NCBI GenBank assembly: GCA_947167435.1
Contig: CAMVIC010000029.1
Location: 1 to 11,793 of the forward strand
Reading direction: 5' to 3'
DNA from: an uncultured Clostridia bacterium
GTDB taxonomy: Bacteria; Bacillota_A; Clostridia; Oscillospirales; Oscillospiraceae
DNA length: 11,793 nucleotides
Part shown: piece by piece, positions 1 through 6,561 of the stretch
Layout: each line of letters begins with the position of its first letter
Position numbering within the stretch: the first letter of the stretch is position 1
The notes under the pieces: generated by a model
The model's input: only the letters and a program-made list of their open reading frames with translations
Told to the model about the DNA's origin: nothing
Database searches by the model: none
Made by a program: the position numbers and the translations under genes

Positions 1-193
1 CGCCAACGACGACACGCTGCTCTACGGTGTGGAGGTCAAGTTCTACAACATGGAAGTGGAGATCGACCAGAACCTGGAGACCGGCAGTCCCGGCCTGTAC
101 GTGATCGGCGACTGCTCCGGCGTGACCCACTCCCTCAGCCACGCCTCTGCCAGCGGCGTCTATGTGGCCCGCCGGATTCTGACAGGCGCATAA
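1..193 (+). CDS. FAD-dependent dehydrogenase (COG2509-like), 3' end only
   Basis: The reading frame is open from base 2 and ends at TAA 191-193, giving the last 63 residues of a protein whose start lies left of the window. The tail contains LYVIGDCSGVTHSLSHASAS followed by GVYVARRI. This is the C-terminal FAD-contacting Gly-Asp segment (GD followed by a small-residue run and a helix) found in NAD(P)/FAD-dependent oxidoreductases, and it most resembles the uncharacterised FAD-dependent dehydrogenases of the COG2509 type. In that fold the GD aspartate contacts the FAD ribityl/pyrophosphate. The substrate cannot be judged from this fragment. No terminator is visible before the next gene, so the flippase downstream may be co-transcribed. 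Confidence 0.75.
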   Translation, partial: ANDDTLLYGVEVKFYNMEVEIDQNLETGSPGLYVIGDCSGVTHSLSHASASGVYVARRILTGA

Positions 194-236
194 AATCTTT
201 TCCCGCGGACATTCGTGCTTCAAGACGTTGTGACAC

Positions 237-245
237 AGGAGGTGA
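237..245 (+). promoter_or_regulatory. Shine-Dalgarno that decides the flippase start
   Basis: AGGAGGTGA is a full match to the anti-Shine-Dalgarno. It ends at or overlaps the in-frame stop TGA 243-245 of the flippase frame. The next codon in that frame at a usable distance is ACG at 252-254, nine bases after AGGAGG. GTG 300 and CTG 276 are too far away to use this site. Confidence 0.7.
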
Positions 246-251
246 TTCCGG

Positions 252-1904
252 ACGGACAGCAGACGGCAAAATTATCTGCACGGCGCGGCCATTCTGACCG
301 TGGGCGTGATCATCATGAAAATCCTGGGCTTCTTCTATAAGATCCCCCTGGGTAATATTCTCGGCGACGAGGGCTATTCCATGTTCATGGGTGCGTACAG
401 CATCTATAACATTTTCTTCACCCTTGCCACCGCCGGATTGCCCGTGGCCCTCTCCCGTCTGGTGGCGGAAGCGGACGCCCACGGCCGGGTAAGACAGGAG
501 GAAAAGACCTTCCGGGTAGCGCTTCTTACCTTCACCGCAATCGGACTGGTCTTTGCCGCCATTCTGTTCTTCTTCCCCCACTGGCTCGCCGCCGTATATC
601 TGGAGAATCCGGACGCGGCGCCCAGTATCCGCGCCATGGCGCCGGCGATTCTGCTGGTGTGCATGGTCTCCGCCTATCGGGGCTACTGTCAGGGCAACGG
701 GAACATGCTGCCCACCACGGTGGACGAGGTGCTGGAGGTTCTCTTCAAGGTCATCGCCGGACTTGTGATTGCGGTGCTGGTGCTGCGCGCCTACCGGGGC
801 GACCCCATGGCGCTGCCCATGGGCTCCGCCGGCGCCATCTTCGGCGTGTCCGTGGGCTCCACGGTCTCTCTGCTGTACATGGTGGTTTACAAGCACCGGC
901 ACTACAGCGCGCTGGCCGCCCCCTATACCGGCGGCGTACACCTGGCAGAGCCCGCCCCCCGGGAGGAGGCGGTGGACTCCGCCGGGAAGATCGTACACGA
1001 CATTTTCTCCATCGGCATTCCCATCGCCCTGGGCGCCTGTATTCTGGCTCTGCTCAACAGCGTGGACTCCAAACTGTGCATGAACCGGCTTCAGAGCGCC
1101 GCCGGCTTCAGCTATCGGGAGGCCAAGGTTCTCTACGGCGTCTACGGCAAGGCCCAGACCCTCTTCAACCTGCCGGCCGCCTTCATCACGCCCCTGACCA
1201 TCTCCATCGTCCCCGCCATCTCCGGGGCCATTGCCCGGAAAGACCGGGACGCCGCCTCCACCGTGTCGGAGGACTCCATGCGCATCTCCGCCGTGGTCTC
1301 CGTCCCCATGGGCGTGGGCCTGGCGGTGCTGGCGGGTCCCATCATGCAGGTGCTCTTTCCCGACAGCCATCCGGCAGGGCCGGGTCTCCTGCAGGTCATG
1401 GGCATCGCCTCCTTCTTCGTGTGCATCGTGCTGATGGAAAACGCCATTCTGCAGGCCTCCGGGCGGGAGAAGCTCACCATGGTGACGCTGATCTTCGGCG
1501 GCCTGGTGAAGATTGTCATCAACTGGTTCCTGGTGGCCAGGCGCCCCATCAACATTTACGGTGCGCCCATCGGTACCCTGGTCAGCTATCTGAGCATGGC
1601 CGCGCTGAACTATTTCTTCATGTGCCGTACTCTGGACCACCGGCCCCGGCTGCTGCGTATTTTTGCCGGCCCCCTGCTCTCCAGCGCGCTTATGGGCGTC
1701 ACCGCCTGGGCGGTCTACGGGCTTTTTGCCCGGCTGCTGTTCCGTGTGGGCCGGATGGGCACGCTGCTGGCCATGGCCGCTGCCATTCTGACGGCTGTCA
1801 TCGTATACCTGGCGGCCGTCATCTCCTCGCGCACCGTCACGAAGGCGGATACCAGTCTCATTCCCGGCGGAGAGAAGCTGGCCAGAATCCTTCATATGCG
1901 GTAA
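252..1904 (+). CDS. SpoVB/YabM-type polysaccharide (lipid-linked) flippase, probable ACG start
   Basis: This is a multi-spanning membrane protein of the MVF/MOP flippase superfamily (SpoVB, YabM, MurJ relatives), which move lipid-linked cell-wall or polysaccharide precursors across the membrane. Family marks include an N-terminal QNYLHGAA segment, MKILGFFYKIPLGNILGDEG, the GLPVALSRLVAEA loop and about 12-14 hydrophobic segments along 550 residues. The first conventional start, GTG 300, has no ribosome binding site and would remove part of the first conserved helix. The frame stays open up to TGA 243-245, with homologous-looking sequence from about 264 onward. The only codon correctly spaced from AGGAGGTGA (237-245) is ACG 252. 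I therefore place the start there; a base miscall or a real ATG-to-ACG change would look the same. The gene lies upstream of HU and rqcP, as yabM-type genes do in some Firmicutes. SpoVB and YabM cannot be told apart here. Confidence 0.85.
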   Translation, partial: TDSRRQNYLHGAAILTVGVIIMKILGFFYKIPLGNILGDEGYSMFMGAYSIYNIFFTLATAGLPVALSRLVAEADAHGRVRQEEKTFRVALLTFTAIGLVFAAILFFFPHWLAAVYLENPDAAPSIRAMAPAILLVCMVSAYRGYCQGNGNMLPTTVDEVLEVLFKVIAGLVIAVLVLRAYRGDPMALPMGSAGAIFGVSVGSTVSLLYMVVYKHRHYSALAAPYTGGVHLAEPAPREEAVDSAGKIVHDIFSIGIPIALGACILALLNSVDSKLCMNRLQSAAGFSYREAKVLYGVYGKAQTLFNLPAAFITPLTISIVPAISGAIARKDRDAASTVSEDSMRISAVVSVPMGVGLAVLAGPIMQVLFPDSHPAGPGLLQVMGIASFFVCIVLMENAILQASGREKLTMVTLIFGGLVKIVINWFLVARRPINIYGAPIGTLVSYLSMAALNYFFMCRTLDHRPRLLRIFAGPLLSSALMGVTAWAVYGLFARLLFRVGRMGTLLAMAAAILTAVIVYLAAVISSRTVTKADTSLIPGGEKLARILHMR

Positions 1905-2000
1905 AGCCGCGGCTCCGGTTTTCGGGTTTTTCCGTTTCCTTCCATTTTTCGATTTGTCTGATGCAAATTGCAAAATCCCTTAAAAAAAGCCAAATAATAC

Positions 2001-2029
2001 TTGATTAATGCCGCGAGATATGGTAGATT
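2001..2029 (+). promoter_or_regulatory. Sigma-A promoter of the HU gene, extended -10
   Basis: TTGATT (2001-2006) and TAGATT (2024-2029) are separated by 17 bp, and TGG directly before the -10 makes an extended -10. Transcription would start near 2036, leaving a leader of about 93 bases before the HU start codon. Confidence 0.7.
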
Positions 2030-2060
2030 AGCAACGTTACGTCATCAGGACGGAGAACCC

Positions 2061-2088
2061 GGTGCGGCAGGCGTTTCCGCCGCCCACC
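2061..2088 (+). other. Hairpin in the HU mRNA leader
   Basis: GGTG (2061-2064) can pair with CACC (2085-2088) and CGGC (2065-2068) with GCCG (2079-2082), leaving a two-base bulge (2083-2084) and a loop of about ten bases. It lies well upstream of the ribosome binding site at 2116-2121, so it is more likely to stabilise or tune the mRNA than to block initiation directly. It has no U-tract and is not a terminator. Confidence 0.4.
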
Positions 2089-2128
2089 CATTACTGGCAG
2101 AGTGCCAAAATATTTAGGAGGAATATCC

Positions 2129-2404
2129 ATGAATAAAGCAGAACTCGTTGCTGCAGTCGCAGAGAAGACCGGTCTTTCCAAGAAGGACAGCGAGAAGGCC
2201 GTTAACGCCGCTTTCGACACCATCACCGAGACCCTCGTGGCCGGCGATAAGGTCCAGCTGGTTGGCTTTGGTGCTTTTGAGGTCAAGGAGCGCGGTGAGC
2301 GCACCGGTCTGAATCCCCAGACCAAGGAGACCATCACCATTCCCGCTACCCGCGTTGCTTCCTTCAAGGTCGGCAAGGCTCTCAAGGACGCCGTTGCAAA
2401 GTAA
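2129..2404 (+). CDS. hup: HU family nucleoid DNA-binding protein
   Basis: This 91-residue protein starts [20 protein letters not shown], typical of bacterial HU. It carries the HU/IHF signature in the middle ([15 protein letters not shown]) and the DNA-minor-groove arm with the intercalating-type proline in NPQT, followed by the conserved [17 protein letters not shown] end. HU dimers bend and compact DNA. The ATG at 2129 is chosen because TAGGAGG (2115-2121) precedes it by about seven bases; an upstream in-frame ATG at 2102 has no such site and would add residues foreign to the family. The gene has its own promoter (2001-2029) and terminator (2419-2461), consistent with strong independent expression. 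Its codon usage includes more GCT, GTT and CGC than its neighbours, as in highly expressed genes. Confidence 0.97.
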   Translation: MNKAELVAAVAEKTGLSKKDSEKAVNAAFDTITETLVAGDKVQLVGFGAFEVKERGERTGLNPQTKETITIPATRVASFKVGKALKDAVAK

Positions 2405-2418
2405 GTTGCTTCTGTGAT

Positions 2419-2461
2419 AAAATAGCTGCGAGCGATAATCCGCCCGCAGCTGTTTTATTTT
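2419..2461 (+). terminator. Intrinsic terminator after HU
   Basis: The core stem GCTGCG (2425-2430) pairs with CGCAGC (2445-2450). It extends outward through A/T pairs (AAAATA with TGTTTT, one T-G) and inward past one mismatch to a six-base loop (2435-2440). A TTTTATTTT run follows. It sits just ahead of the rqcP ribosome binding site, so rqcP probably receives only readthrough from the HU promoter. Confidence 0.85.
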
Positions 2462-2486
2462 GCAGTATTCCGAAGGAGGGCAGCCC

Positions 2487-2729
2487 ATGCGTCTGGATAA
2501 GTACTTGAAGGTGTCCCGCCTCATCAAGCGCCGAACCGTAGCCAACGAGGCCTGTGACGGCGAACGCGTCAGCGTAAACGGCAGGCAGGTGAAGGCCAGC
2601 TATCAGGTAAAGGTGGGCGATATCATCGAAATTGCCTTCGGCCAGCGGACCTTGAAGGTGGAGGTCGTCGAGGTCAGTGAAACCGCCGCCAAGGACAAGG
2701 CCCCGGCCATGTACCGGGAATTGGAATAA
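2487..2729 (+). CDS. rqcP: RqcP/YabO, S4-domain ribosome quality control factor
   Basis: This 80-residue S4 RNA-binding protein begins MRLDKYLKVSRLIKRRTVAN. The S4 fold covers about residues 1-60, with GERVSVNGRQVKASYQVKVGD as the second half. Size and sequence match RqcP (YabO, Hsp15 family), which works with RqcH on stalled 50S subunits during alanine tailing of incomplete proteins. The start ATG 2487 follows GAAGGAGGG (2472-2480) at normal spacing. An in-frame ATG at 2460 lies inside the preceding terminator and is unlikely. HU directly upstream is the usual clostridial neighbour. YabP, YabQ and DivIC, which often follow, are absent here. A GGAATAAA tandem (2723-2738) spans the stop codon. 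Confidence 0.92.
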   Translation: MRLDKYLKVSRLIKRRTVANEACDGERVSVNGRQVKASYQVKVGDIIEIAFGQRTLKVEVVEVSETAAKDKAPAMYRELE

Positions 2730-2735
2730 AGGAAT

Positions 2736-2772
2736 AAAAAAGTGCCCCTCGCCGTGAACCGGCGAGGGGCGC
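2736..2772 (-). terminator. Terminator of the P-loop gene, possibly bidirectional
   Basis: CCCCTCGCC (2745-2753) pairs perfectly with GGCGAGGGG (2761-2769), extended by two or three pairs on the outside and G2754-C2760 inside. On the minus strand the hairpin is followed by six U residues (A run 2736-2741), a classic terminator for the leftward gene. On the plus strand it lacks a U-tract but may still help end rqcP transcripts between the convergent genes. Confidence 0.85.
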
Positions 2773-2812
2773 TGTCTATATTCCAGCTTCGATCGTTTTC
2801 TGTCTGTCCGGG

Positions 2813-3160
2813 TCAGATGCCGCGGGCGGTCACGCTCTCGGGCAGGGTTGCAGGGTCGGCGGAGACGCTGACCACGAAGCTGATCTTCTCCGTTTCGGAG
2901 AACTTGTCCAGCCAGGCCAGGAAGCCTTCCAGCGCCTCGGTGGATTTGTCGTTGACCAGCTTATAGAAATTGTCGATGAAGAAATGGGTAATGTCATAGT
3001 TGCCGGCATGCACGCCGCAGATCAGGCCCTTGAGAAATTCATAACTGCCGATGTCGTAGGTACCTGCGTCGATCAGCCGCGCCTGGTAGGGAATGTCGAA
3101 GGTCAGCACCAGTTTCTTGGTTTTGCCCGAGCCCTTGAGGCCCAGAATGAGTTGAACCAT
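2813..3160 (-). CDS. Small P-loop NTPase-like protein, uncharacterised, apparent internal deletion
   Basis: This 115-residue protein carries a Walker A motif GLKGSGKT (residues 7-14), a Walker B-like THFFID (58-63) and a sensor-like strand FVVSVSAD near the end. It therefore has the parts of a minimal P-loop nucleotide-binding domain. I recall similar short proteins of unknown function in clostridia, but cannot name a role. Only KKL separates Walker A from the next strand VLTFDI. A P-loop fold normally has a helix of about ten residues and often another strand there, so roughly 20 residues seem to be missing in frame. The start ATG 3158-3160 is preceded on the minus strand by AAAGGAG (3171-3177) at ten bases. 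The extension up to 3232 lacks such support. The gene is monocistronic, divergent from the dehydratase operon, and ends at its own terminator. Confidence 0.75.
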   Translation of the reverse strand: MVQLILGLKGSGKTKKLVLTFDIPYQARLIDAGTYDIGSYEFLKGLICGVHAGNYDITHFFIDNFYKLVNDKSTEALEGFLAWLDKFSETEKISFVVSVSADPATLPESVTARGI

Positions 3161-3309
3161 GTAGTCCACGCTCCTTTGTAAGTTATTGAGTCCTGTTGTA
3201 TATAGCTTACCATTTTTCCCGCCGCTGCGCAAGTGGGGAACTTGTAAAATAAAGATGAACCCGCTTCTTTCTTTTGACAGAGTGCCTTGAATTGTATGAG
3301 AGGCCGTTC

Positions 3310-3338
3310 TTGACGCAGCAGGACAATTATGATAAATT
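3310..3338 (+). promoter_or_regulatory. Promoter of the dehydratase operon
   Basis: TTGACG (3310-3315) and TAAATT (3333-3338) are separated by 17 bp, predicting a start near 3345. A second TTGACA (3274-3279) has only a weak TATGAG at a 15-bp spacing and is less convincing. Confidence 0.6.
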
Positions 3339-3356
3339 TTTAATAGGTATGTCCTG
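3319..3356. repeat. Inverted repeat flanking the -10, operator candidate
   Basis: CAGGACA (3319-3325) and TGTCCTG (3350-3356) are perfect inverted 7-mers whose centres are 31 bp apart, about three helical turns. They flank the -10 hexamer (3333-3338) and the expected transcription start. A dimeric or tetrameric regulator could bind here; alternatively it could be chance. Confidence 0.4.
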
Positions 3357-3397
3357 AAAAAATCGGGGTCTTTGCCCCTGAGAGAGGTGTTTGCCTT

Positions 3398-4591
3398 TTG
3401 AAAGATTTAAAGCATCTGATCTACTTTGAAAACCTCCTGCAGGACGCCCAGAACGAGCTGGTAGACAAGGCCAAGGCGGAAGGAAGACATGCCCTGGGAT
3501 ATAACTGCTATTACATTCCCGAGGTTCTTCTCAACCTGCCCGGCTGCTTTTCCAGCCGTCTGCGCGCCCCCCGCTGCACGTCCACCGATATCGCCGGCTA
3601 CTACATGACCGGCCGCACATGTCCCTACGCCCGTTCCATTCTGGAGCGCGCCATTGAGGGCGGATACAACTATCTGGACGCACTGTTCGGCGCCGAGAGC
3701 TGCGCCACCATGGACCGCATGGAGCAGCACTTCTACCTGATCCACCCCATCAAGAACGAAAAGTTCTTCGTCACCCAGATCGACCCGCCCATGAAGAGCG
3801 ACAAGACCAATCTGGACTACTACAAGGTTCAGCTGCAGGTCAAGGTTCTTCAGCCCCTGAAGGAGCGGCTGGGCGTGGACGTGTCCGAGGCCGCCATCGC
3901 CAGGGCCCTGGAGGAGCACAACCGCCTCTGCCGGGTCATCACGGAGATCGGCAACTTCCGGAAGCTGCCCAATCCCCCCATCACCGGCTATGAATTCCAT
4001 GTTATCCAGCTGGTCAGCCAGGTCTGTCCCCATGACCTGATCCTGCCTTATCTGGAGGAGACGCTGGAAGAGCTCAAGACCAGGGAGCCGGAGCCCAGCT
4101 TCCCCTTCCGCGCCCGTGTGGTGCTGGTGGGCAGCGAGGTGGACGACGAGAACTTCACCAAGCTCATCGAGAGCTGCGGCGCCATGGTGGTGGCCGACCG
4201 CTACTGCTTCGGCTCCTTCCCCGGACGGGAAGAGATTGAGGTGCGCCAGGGCGAGACCGCCTTTGACGCCATCTGCCGCCACTATCTGTACTGGAACCAG
4301 TGCGCCCGCTTCATGGACGGCGAGAAGATCAACCAGCGCACCGACGAGGTCAACCGCCTGTACGACGAGTTCGGCGCCGACGGCATCATCTACGAGAACA
4401 TGAAGTTCTGCGAGTTCTGGAGCTATGAGAAGGTGCTGGCCTCCAACATCTTTATCAACGAGCGCAACATCCCGACCTGCACCATCGAGAAGGAATACGC
4501 ACTTGGCGCCGTGGGCCAGCTGCGCACCCGCTTCCAGGCCTTTATCGAGTCGCTGGAGATCAAGCAGATTCAGGGAGGGACCAAGAAATGA
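3398..4591 (+). CDS. 2-hydroxyacyl-CoA dehydratase family subunit (HgdB/FldC-like)
   Basis: This 397-residue protein belongs to the family that forms [4Fe-4S] subunits of 2-hydroxyacyl-CoA dehydratases. These remove water from (R)-2-hydroxyacyl-CoA through a ketyl radical in amino-acid fermentation. Visible family parts are GYNCYYIPEVLLNLPG (34-49), RTCPYARS with C75, SCATMDR with C102, a central CPHD at 210, and the C-terminal block MKFCEFW (C338), IEKEY (363-367) and GQLRTRFQAFIE (373-384). C75 or C102 and C338 are the likely cluster ligands. Length matches the family (about 375-410). The start is TTG 3398, supported by GAGAGGTG ten bases upstream; no other in-frame start fits. The stop overlaps the next start (ATGA at 4588-4591), so the two subunits are translationally coupled. 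Substrate cannot be named: no CoA-transferase or 2-hydroxyacid dehydrogenase is adjacent. Confidence 0.88.
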   Translation: MKDLKHLIYFENLLQDAQNELVDKAKAEGRHALGYNCYYIPEVLLNLPGCFSSRLRAPRCTSTDIAGYYMTGRTCPYARSILERAIEGGYNYLDALFGAESCATMDRMEQHFYLIHPIKNEKFFVTQIDPPMKSDKTNLDYYKVQLQVKVLQPLKERLGVDVSEAAIARALEEHNRLCRVITEIGNFRKLPNPPITGYEFHVIQLVSQVCPHDLILPYLEETLEELKTREPEPSFPFRARVVLVGSEVDDENFTKLIESCGAMVVADRYCFGSFPGREEIEVRQGETAFDAICRHYLYWNQCARFMDGEKINQRTDEVNRLYDEFGADGIIYENMKFCEFWSYEKVLASNIFINERNIPTCTIEKEYALGAVGQLRTRFQAFIESLEIKQIQGGTKK

Positions 4592-6195
4592 AATATTTTG
4601 ACAAGCTGATTGCTCCCATTGACAAGGCGCTGGAGCGTTTTGATCCCAAATGGCAGGCCGAAAACGGTGTCGGCGGCCTGAGAAGCCGCTACTATGACAA
4701 GACCGGCGTTGCCAAATGGCGCGAGTGGCGCGGCGTGAAGGACACCCTGTTCGACTACGTCTCCTGGCTCAACAACATCGTCTCCATGGTGCAGATGGTG
4801 GCCTCCGCCCCCATCCCCATCATGAAGGGCTTCTGGGAATACCGCTGGATGGGCTCGTATCTGGGCACCTTCCTGTTCATCGACCGCCTGTTTGAGGGCT
4901 ATCGCGGTCCCGAGCTGCGCATCGCCCATATGAACATGCACGCCATCGTGCAGAGTTTGACCAAGCGCATCGCCTTCGCGCTGAAAAACGACGGACGTCT
5001 GGGCGGCGGTCCCGACACCTACAACATCATCCCCCACGACGAGACCATCACCCCGCTGTTCCTGAAGGGCTTCAAGGGCCTGTATCCCTTCCCCCTGCAG
5101 ACCCTGCCGGAGTTTATCATCTGCGACGTGGACCAGCACATCGAGCCCTATTACATCGACGTGGCCGAGAGCTACGGCCTGCCCGCCGACGTATGCTCCC
5201 GCTGTGCGGCAGAGACCGGTGTCGCCATCGACGACGCCTTCCCCTTGGTGGGCCGCATCATGCTCTCCACCAACATGCCCTGCAACGCCTCTGAGTCCAC
5301 CTCCATGTTCCAGCGCCGCCGGATCGGCAAGCCAGACTTCCCCATCACCCTGGCCATGCAGCACAATGCACCGGAGGCCCTGCCCTATTCCAGGCAGACT
5401 CTGAAGGACGCCATCGCCTTTGTGGAGGAGCATTACGACACCAAGTATGACTGGGACGAGTTCTTCAAGTACGCAAAGCTCATGAACGAGCAGAACACCA
5501 TCGAGCTGGAGAAATGGGACTTCTTCAAGACCCCCTACTCTCCCCTCAGCGGCATTGCCGAGTCCCTGTACCGTCTGTACTCCTGGCAGTCCGTCAACGG
5601 CCAGGATCCCTATTTCAACAAGGTGGACCGGAAGGTCATCCGGATCATGCGCAAGGCCTATGAGGAGAAATACCGCCCCTTCGGCGGCAAGACCCGCCAC
5701 CGGGCCTTCCTGTGGGGACCCTCCGCCGTGTACTACACCGACTTCCCCACCTGGACCCAGAACTGCTGGGGCATCACCATCGTGCTGAACATGGACTCCA
5801 CCATGGGCTATAACATGATCAACACCGAGGACCCGGAGATCGCCATGGACGACCTGACCCGCTTCACCGAGAAGGCCTGTATGCGTCACCACGCCGTGGG
5901 CGGCTGGGACAACATCAACGCCCTCTGGGACTGGGCCAAGGACTTCAACTGCGACATGATCCTCTTCAACGACAACATCGCCTGCAAGGGCATGCTGGGC
6001 ACCCATGCCCTCATGGAGGAGCAGGCCCGGGATCTGGGCTTCCACTTCATCTTTGTGGAGCATGACCTGGAGGACAGCCGCACCGTCTCCCGTCAGGATA
6101 TGAGAAACTGCGTCAACAACTACATGTCCGTGGTCCTGGGCGAGAAGCCTCTGGATCCCACCATCGTGGAGTTTGACGACTCCGACGCCTATTGA
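4588..6195 (+). CDS. 2-hydroxyacyl-CoA dehydratase family, long subunit
   Basis: This 535-residue protein is the probable partner of the preceding subunit. It shows family-like cysteine-containing blocks: ADVCSRCAAETG (C203, C206), NMPCNAS (C232), and a C-terminal NDNIACKGMLGTHAL (C466) followed by EHDLEDSRTVSRQDMRN, which parallels the C-terminal Cys-then-Glu/Arg block of canonical subunits. C206 or C203, C232 and C466 are plausible cluster ligands, by inference. At 535 residues it is longer than HgdA (about 475) or FldB/LcdA (about 410-420). The extra length includes an N-terminal region rich in aromatic residues, with a moderately hydrophobic stretch around 60-100. GGGAGGG (4573-4579) lies eight bases before ATG 4588, inside the end of the upstream gene. 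The order short-then-long is the reverse of hgdAB and fldBC. The electron-delivering ATPase activator is not in the window. Confidence 0.85.
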   Translation: MKYFDKLIAPIDKALERFDPKWQAENGVGGLRSRYYDKTGVAKWREWRGVKDTLFDYVSWLNNIVSMVQMVASAPIPIMKGFWEYRWMGSYLGTFLFIDRLFEGYRGPELRIAHMNMHAIVQSLTKRIAFALKNDGRLGGGPDTYNIIPHDETITPLFLKGFKGLYPFPLQTLPEFIICDVDQHIEPYYIDVAESYGLPADVCSRCAAETGVAIDDAFPLVGRIMLSTNMPCNASESTSMFQRRRIGKPDFPITLAMQHNAPEALPYSRQTLKDAIAFVEEHYDTKYDWDEFFKYAKLMNEQNTIELEKWDFFKTPYSPLSGIAESLYRLYSWQSVNGQDPYFNKVDRKVIRIMRKAYEEKYRPFGGKTRHRAFLWGPSAVYYTDFPTWTQNCWGITIVLNMDSTMGYNMINTEDPEIAMDDLTRFTEKACMRHHAVGGWDNINALWDWAKDFNCDMILFNDNIACKGMLGTHALMEEQARDLGFHFIFVEHDLEDSRTVSRQDMRNCVNNYMSVVLGEKPLDPTIVEFDDSDAY

Positions 6196-6211
6196 GAAAG
6201 GGGGAGGGAAA

Positions 6212-6457
6212 ATGCTGAAAACACTGTGGAAATTCCATCGGAACCGCCGCCGCAAACAGAGAGAAGCACGCCGCCGCAGACACTTCTTCCGCGGACTGTT
6301 CAGGCTCCTTGGCGGCGTGGTCAAGTTCGGTCTGATCTTCTTCGTCGCCACCTTCGGCCTGTATATGTTCAACGGCGAGAACAAGCTCATCTACTATGTG
6401 ATCCGTCCCCTGCTCAACAAGCATTACGACAGCCAGGTCCGCGACCGGAAAATCTGA
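6212..6457 (+). CDS. Small Arg-rich single-span membrane protein in the dehydratase operon
   Basis: This 81-residue protein is of no family I recognise. Residues 1-28 are strongly basic (WKFHRNRRRKQREARRRRHF), one hydrophobic helix runs from about 35 to 53 (VVKFGLIFFVATFGLYMF), and a tail of about 28 residues, containing YYVIRPLLNKHYDSQ, follows. The positive-inside rule predicts a cytoplasmic N-terminus and an external tail. ATG 6212 follows GGGGGAGGG (6200-6208) and lies 16 bases after the long dehydratase subunit; the gene shares that operon and ends just before its terminator. An upstream in-frame ATG at 6173 lies inside the preceding gene and lacks a proper site. The position suggests a role with the dehydratase, for example membrane anchoring, but nothing in the sequence proves this. 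Confidence 0.7.
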   Translation: MLKTLWKFHRNRRRKQREARRRRHFFRGLFRLLGGVVKFGLIFFVATFGLYMFNGENKLIYYVIRPLLNKHYDSQVRDRKI

Positions 6458-6463
6458 GATACC

Positions 6464-6499
6464 AAAATAGCGCCATGACGAAAATCATGGCGCTGTTTT
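6464..6499 (+). terminator. Terminator of the dehydratase operon
   Basis: AGCGCCATGA (6469-6478) pairs perfectly with TCATGGCGCT (6485-6494) around a six-base loop, flanked by AAAA (6464-6467) and TTTT (6496-6499). The symmetric A and T flanks make it usable on both strands. Confidence 0.88.
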
Positions 6500-6561
6500 C
6501 AATCTGATTCCATCCGAGCGTGCGGGGACACTCGGCGTTTCTCTGGAAGGGGGGCATATCC

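Noticed and set aside
135..1973. A 612-codon open frame on the minus strand opposite the flippase
   Set aside because: It is rich in Gly, His, Gln and Asp with no family resemblance and no ribosome binding site. It arises from the G/C-rich third codon positions of the real gene. The long frames at 4570-6390, 3407-4282 and 7919-9028 are rejected for the same reason.
659..2008. Plus-strand 449-codon frame overlapping the flippase
   Set aside because: It is low-complexity Arg/Gly/His-rich sequence in another frame of a clearly coding region; a shadow.
2744..2770. Attachment site or mobile-element inverted repeat
   Set aside because: A perfect stem with a U-run on the minus strand right after a gene end is explained by a terminator.
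3274..3300. Second promoter for the dehydratase operon
   Set aside because: TTGACA is perfect, but the best -10 (TATGAG) sits at a 15-bp spacing; the pair at 3310-3338 is better.
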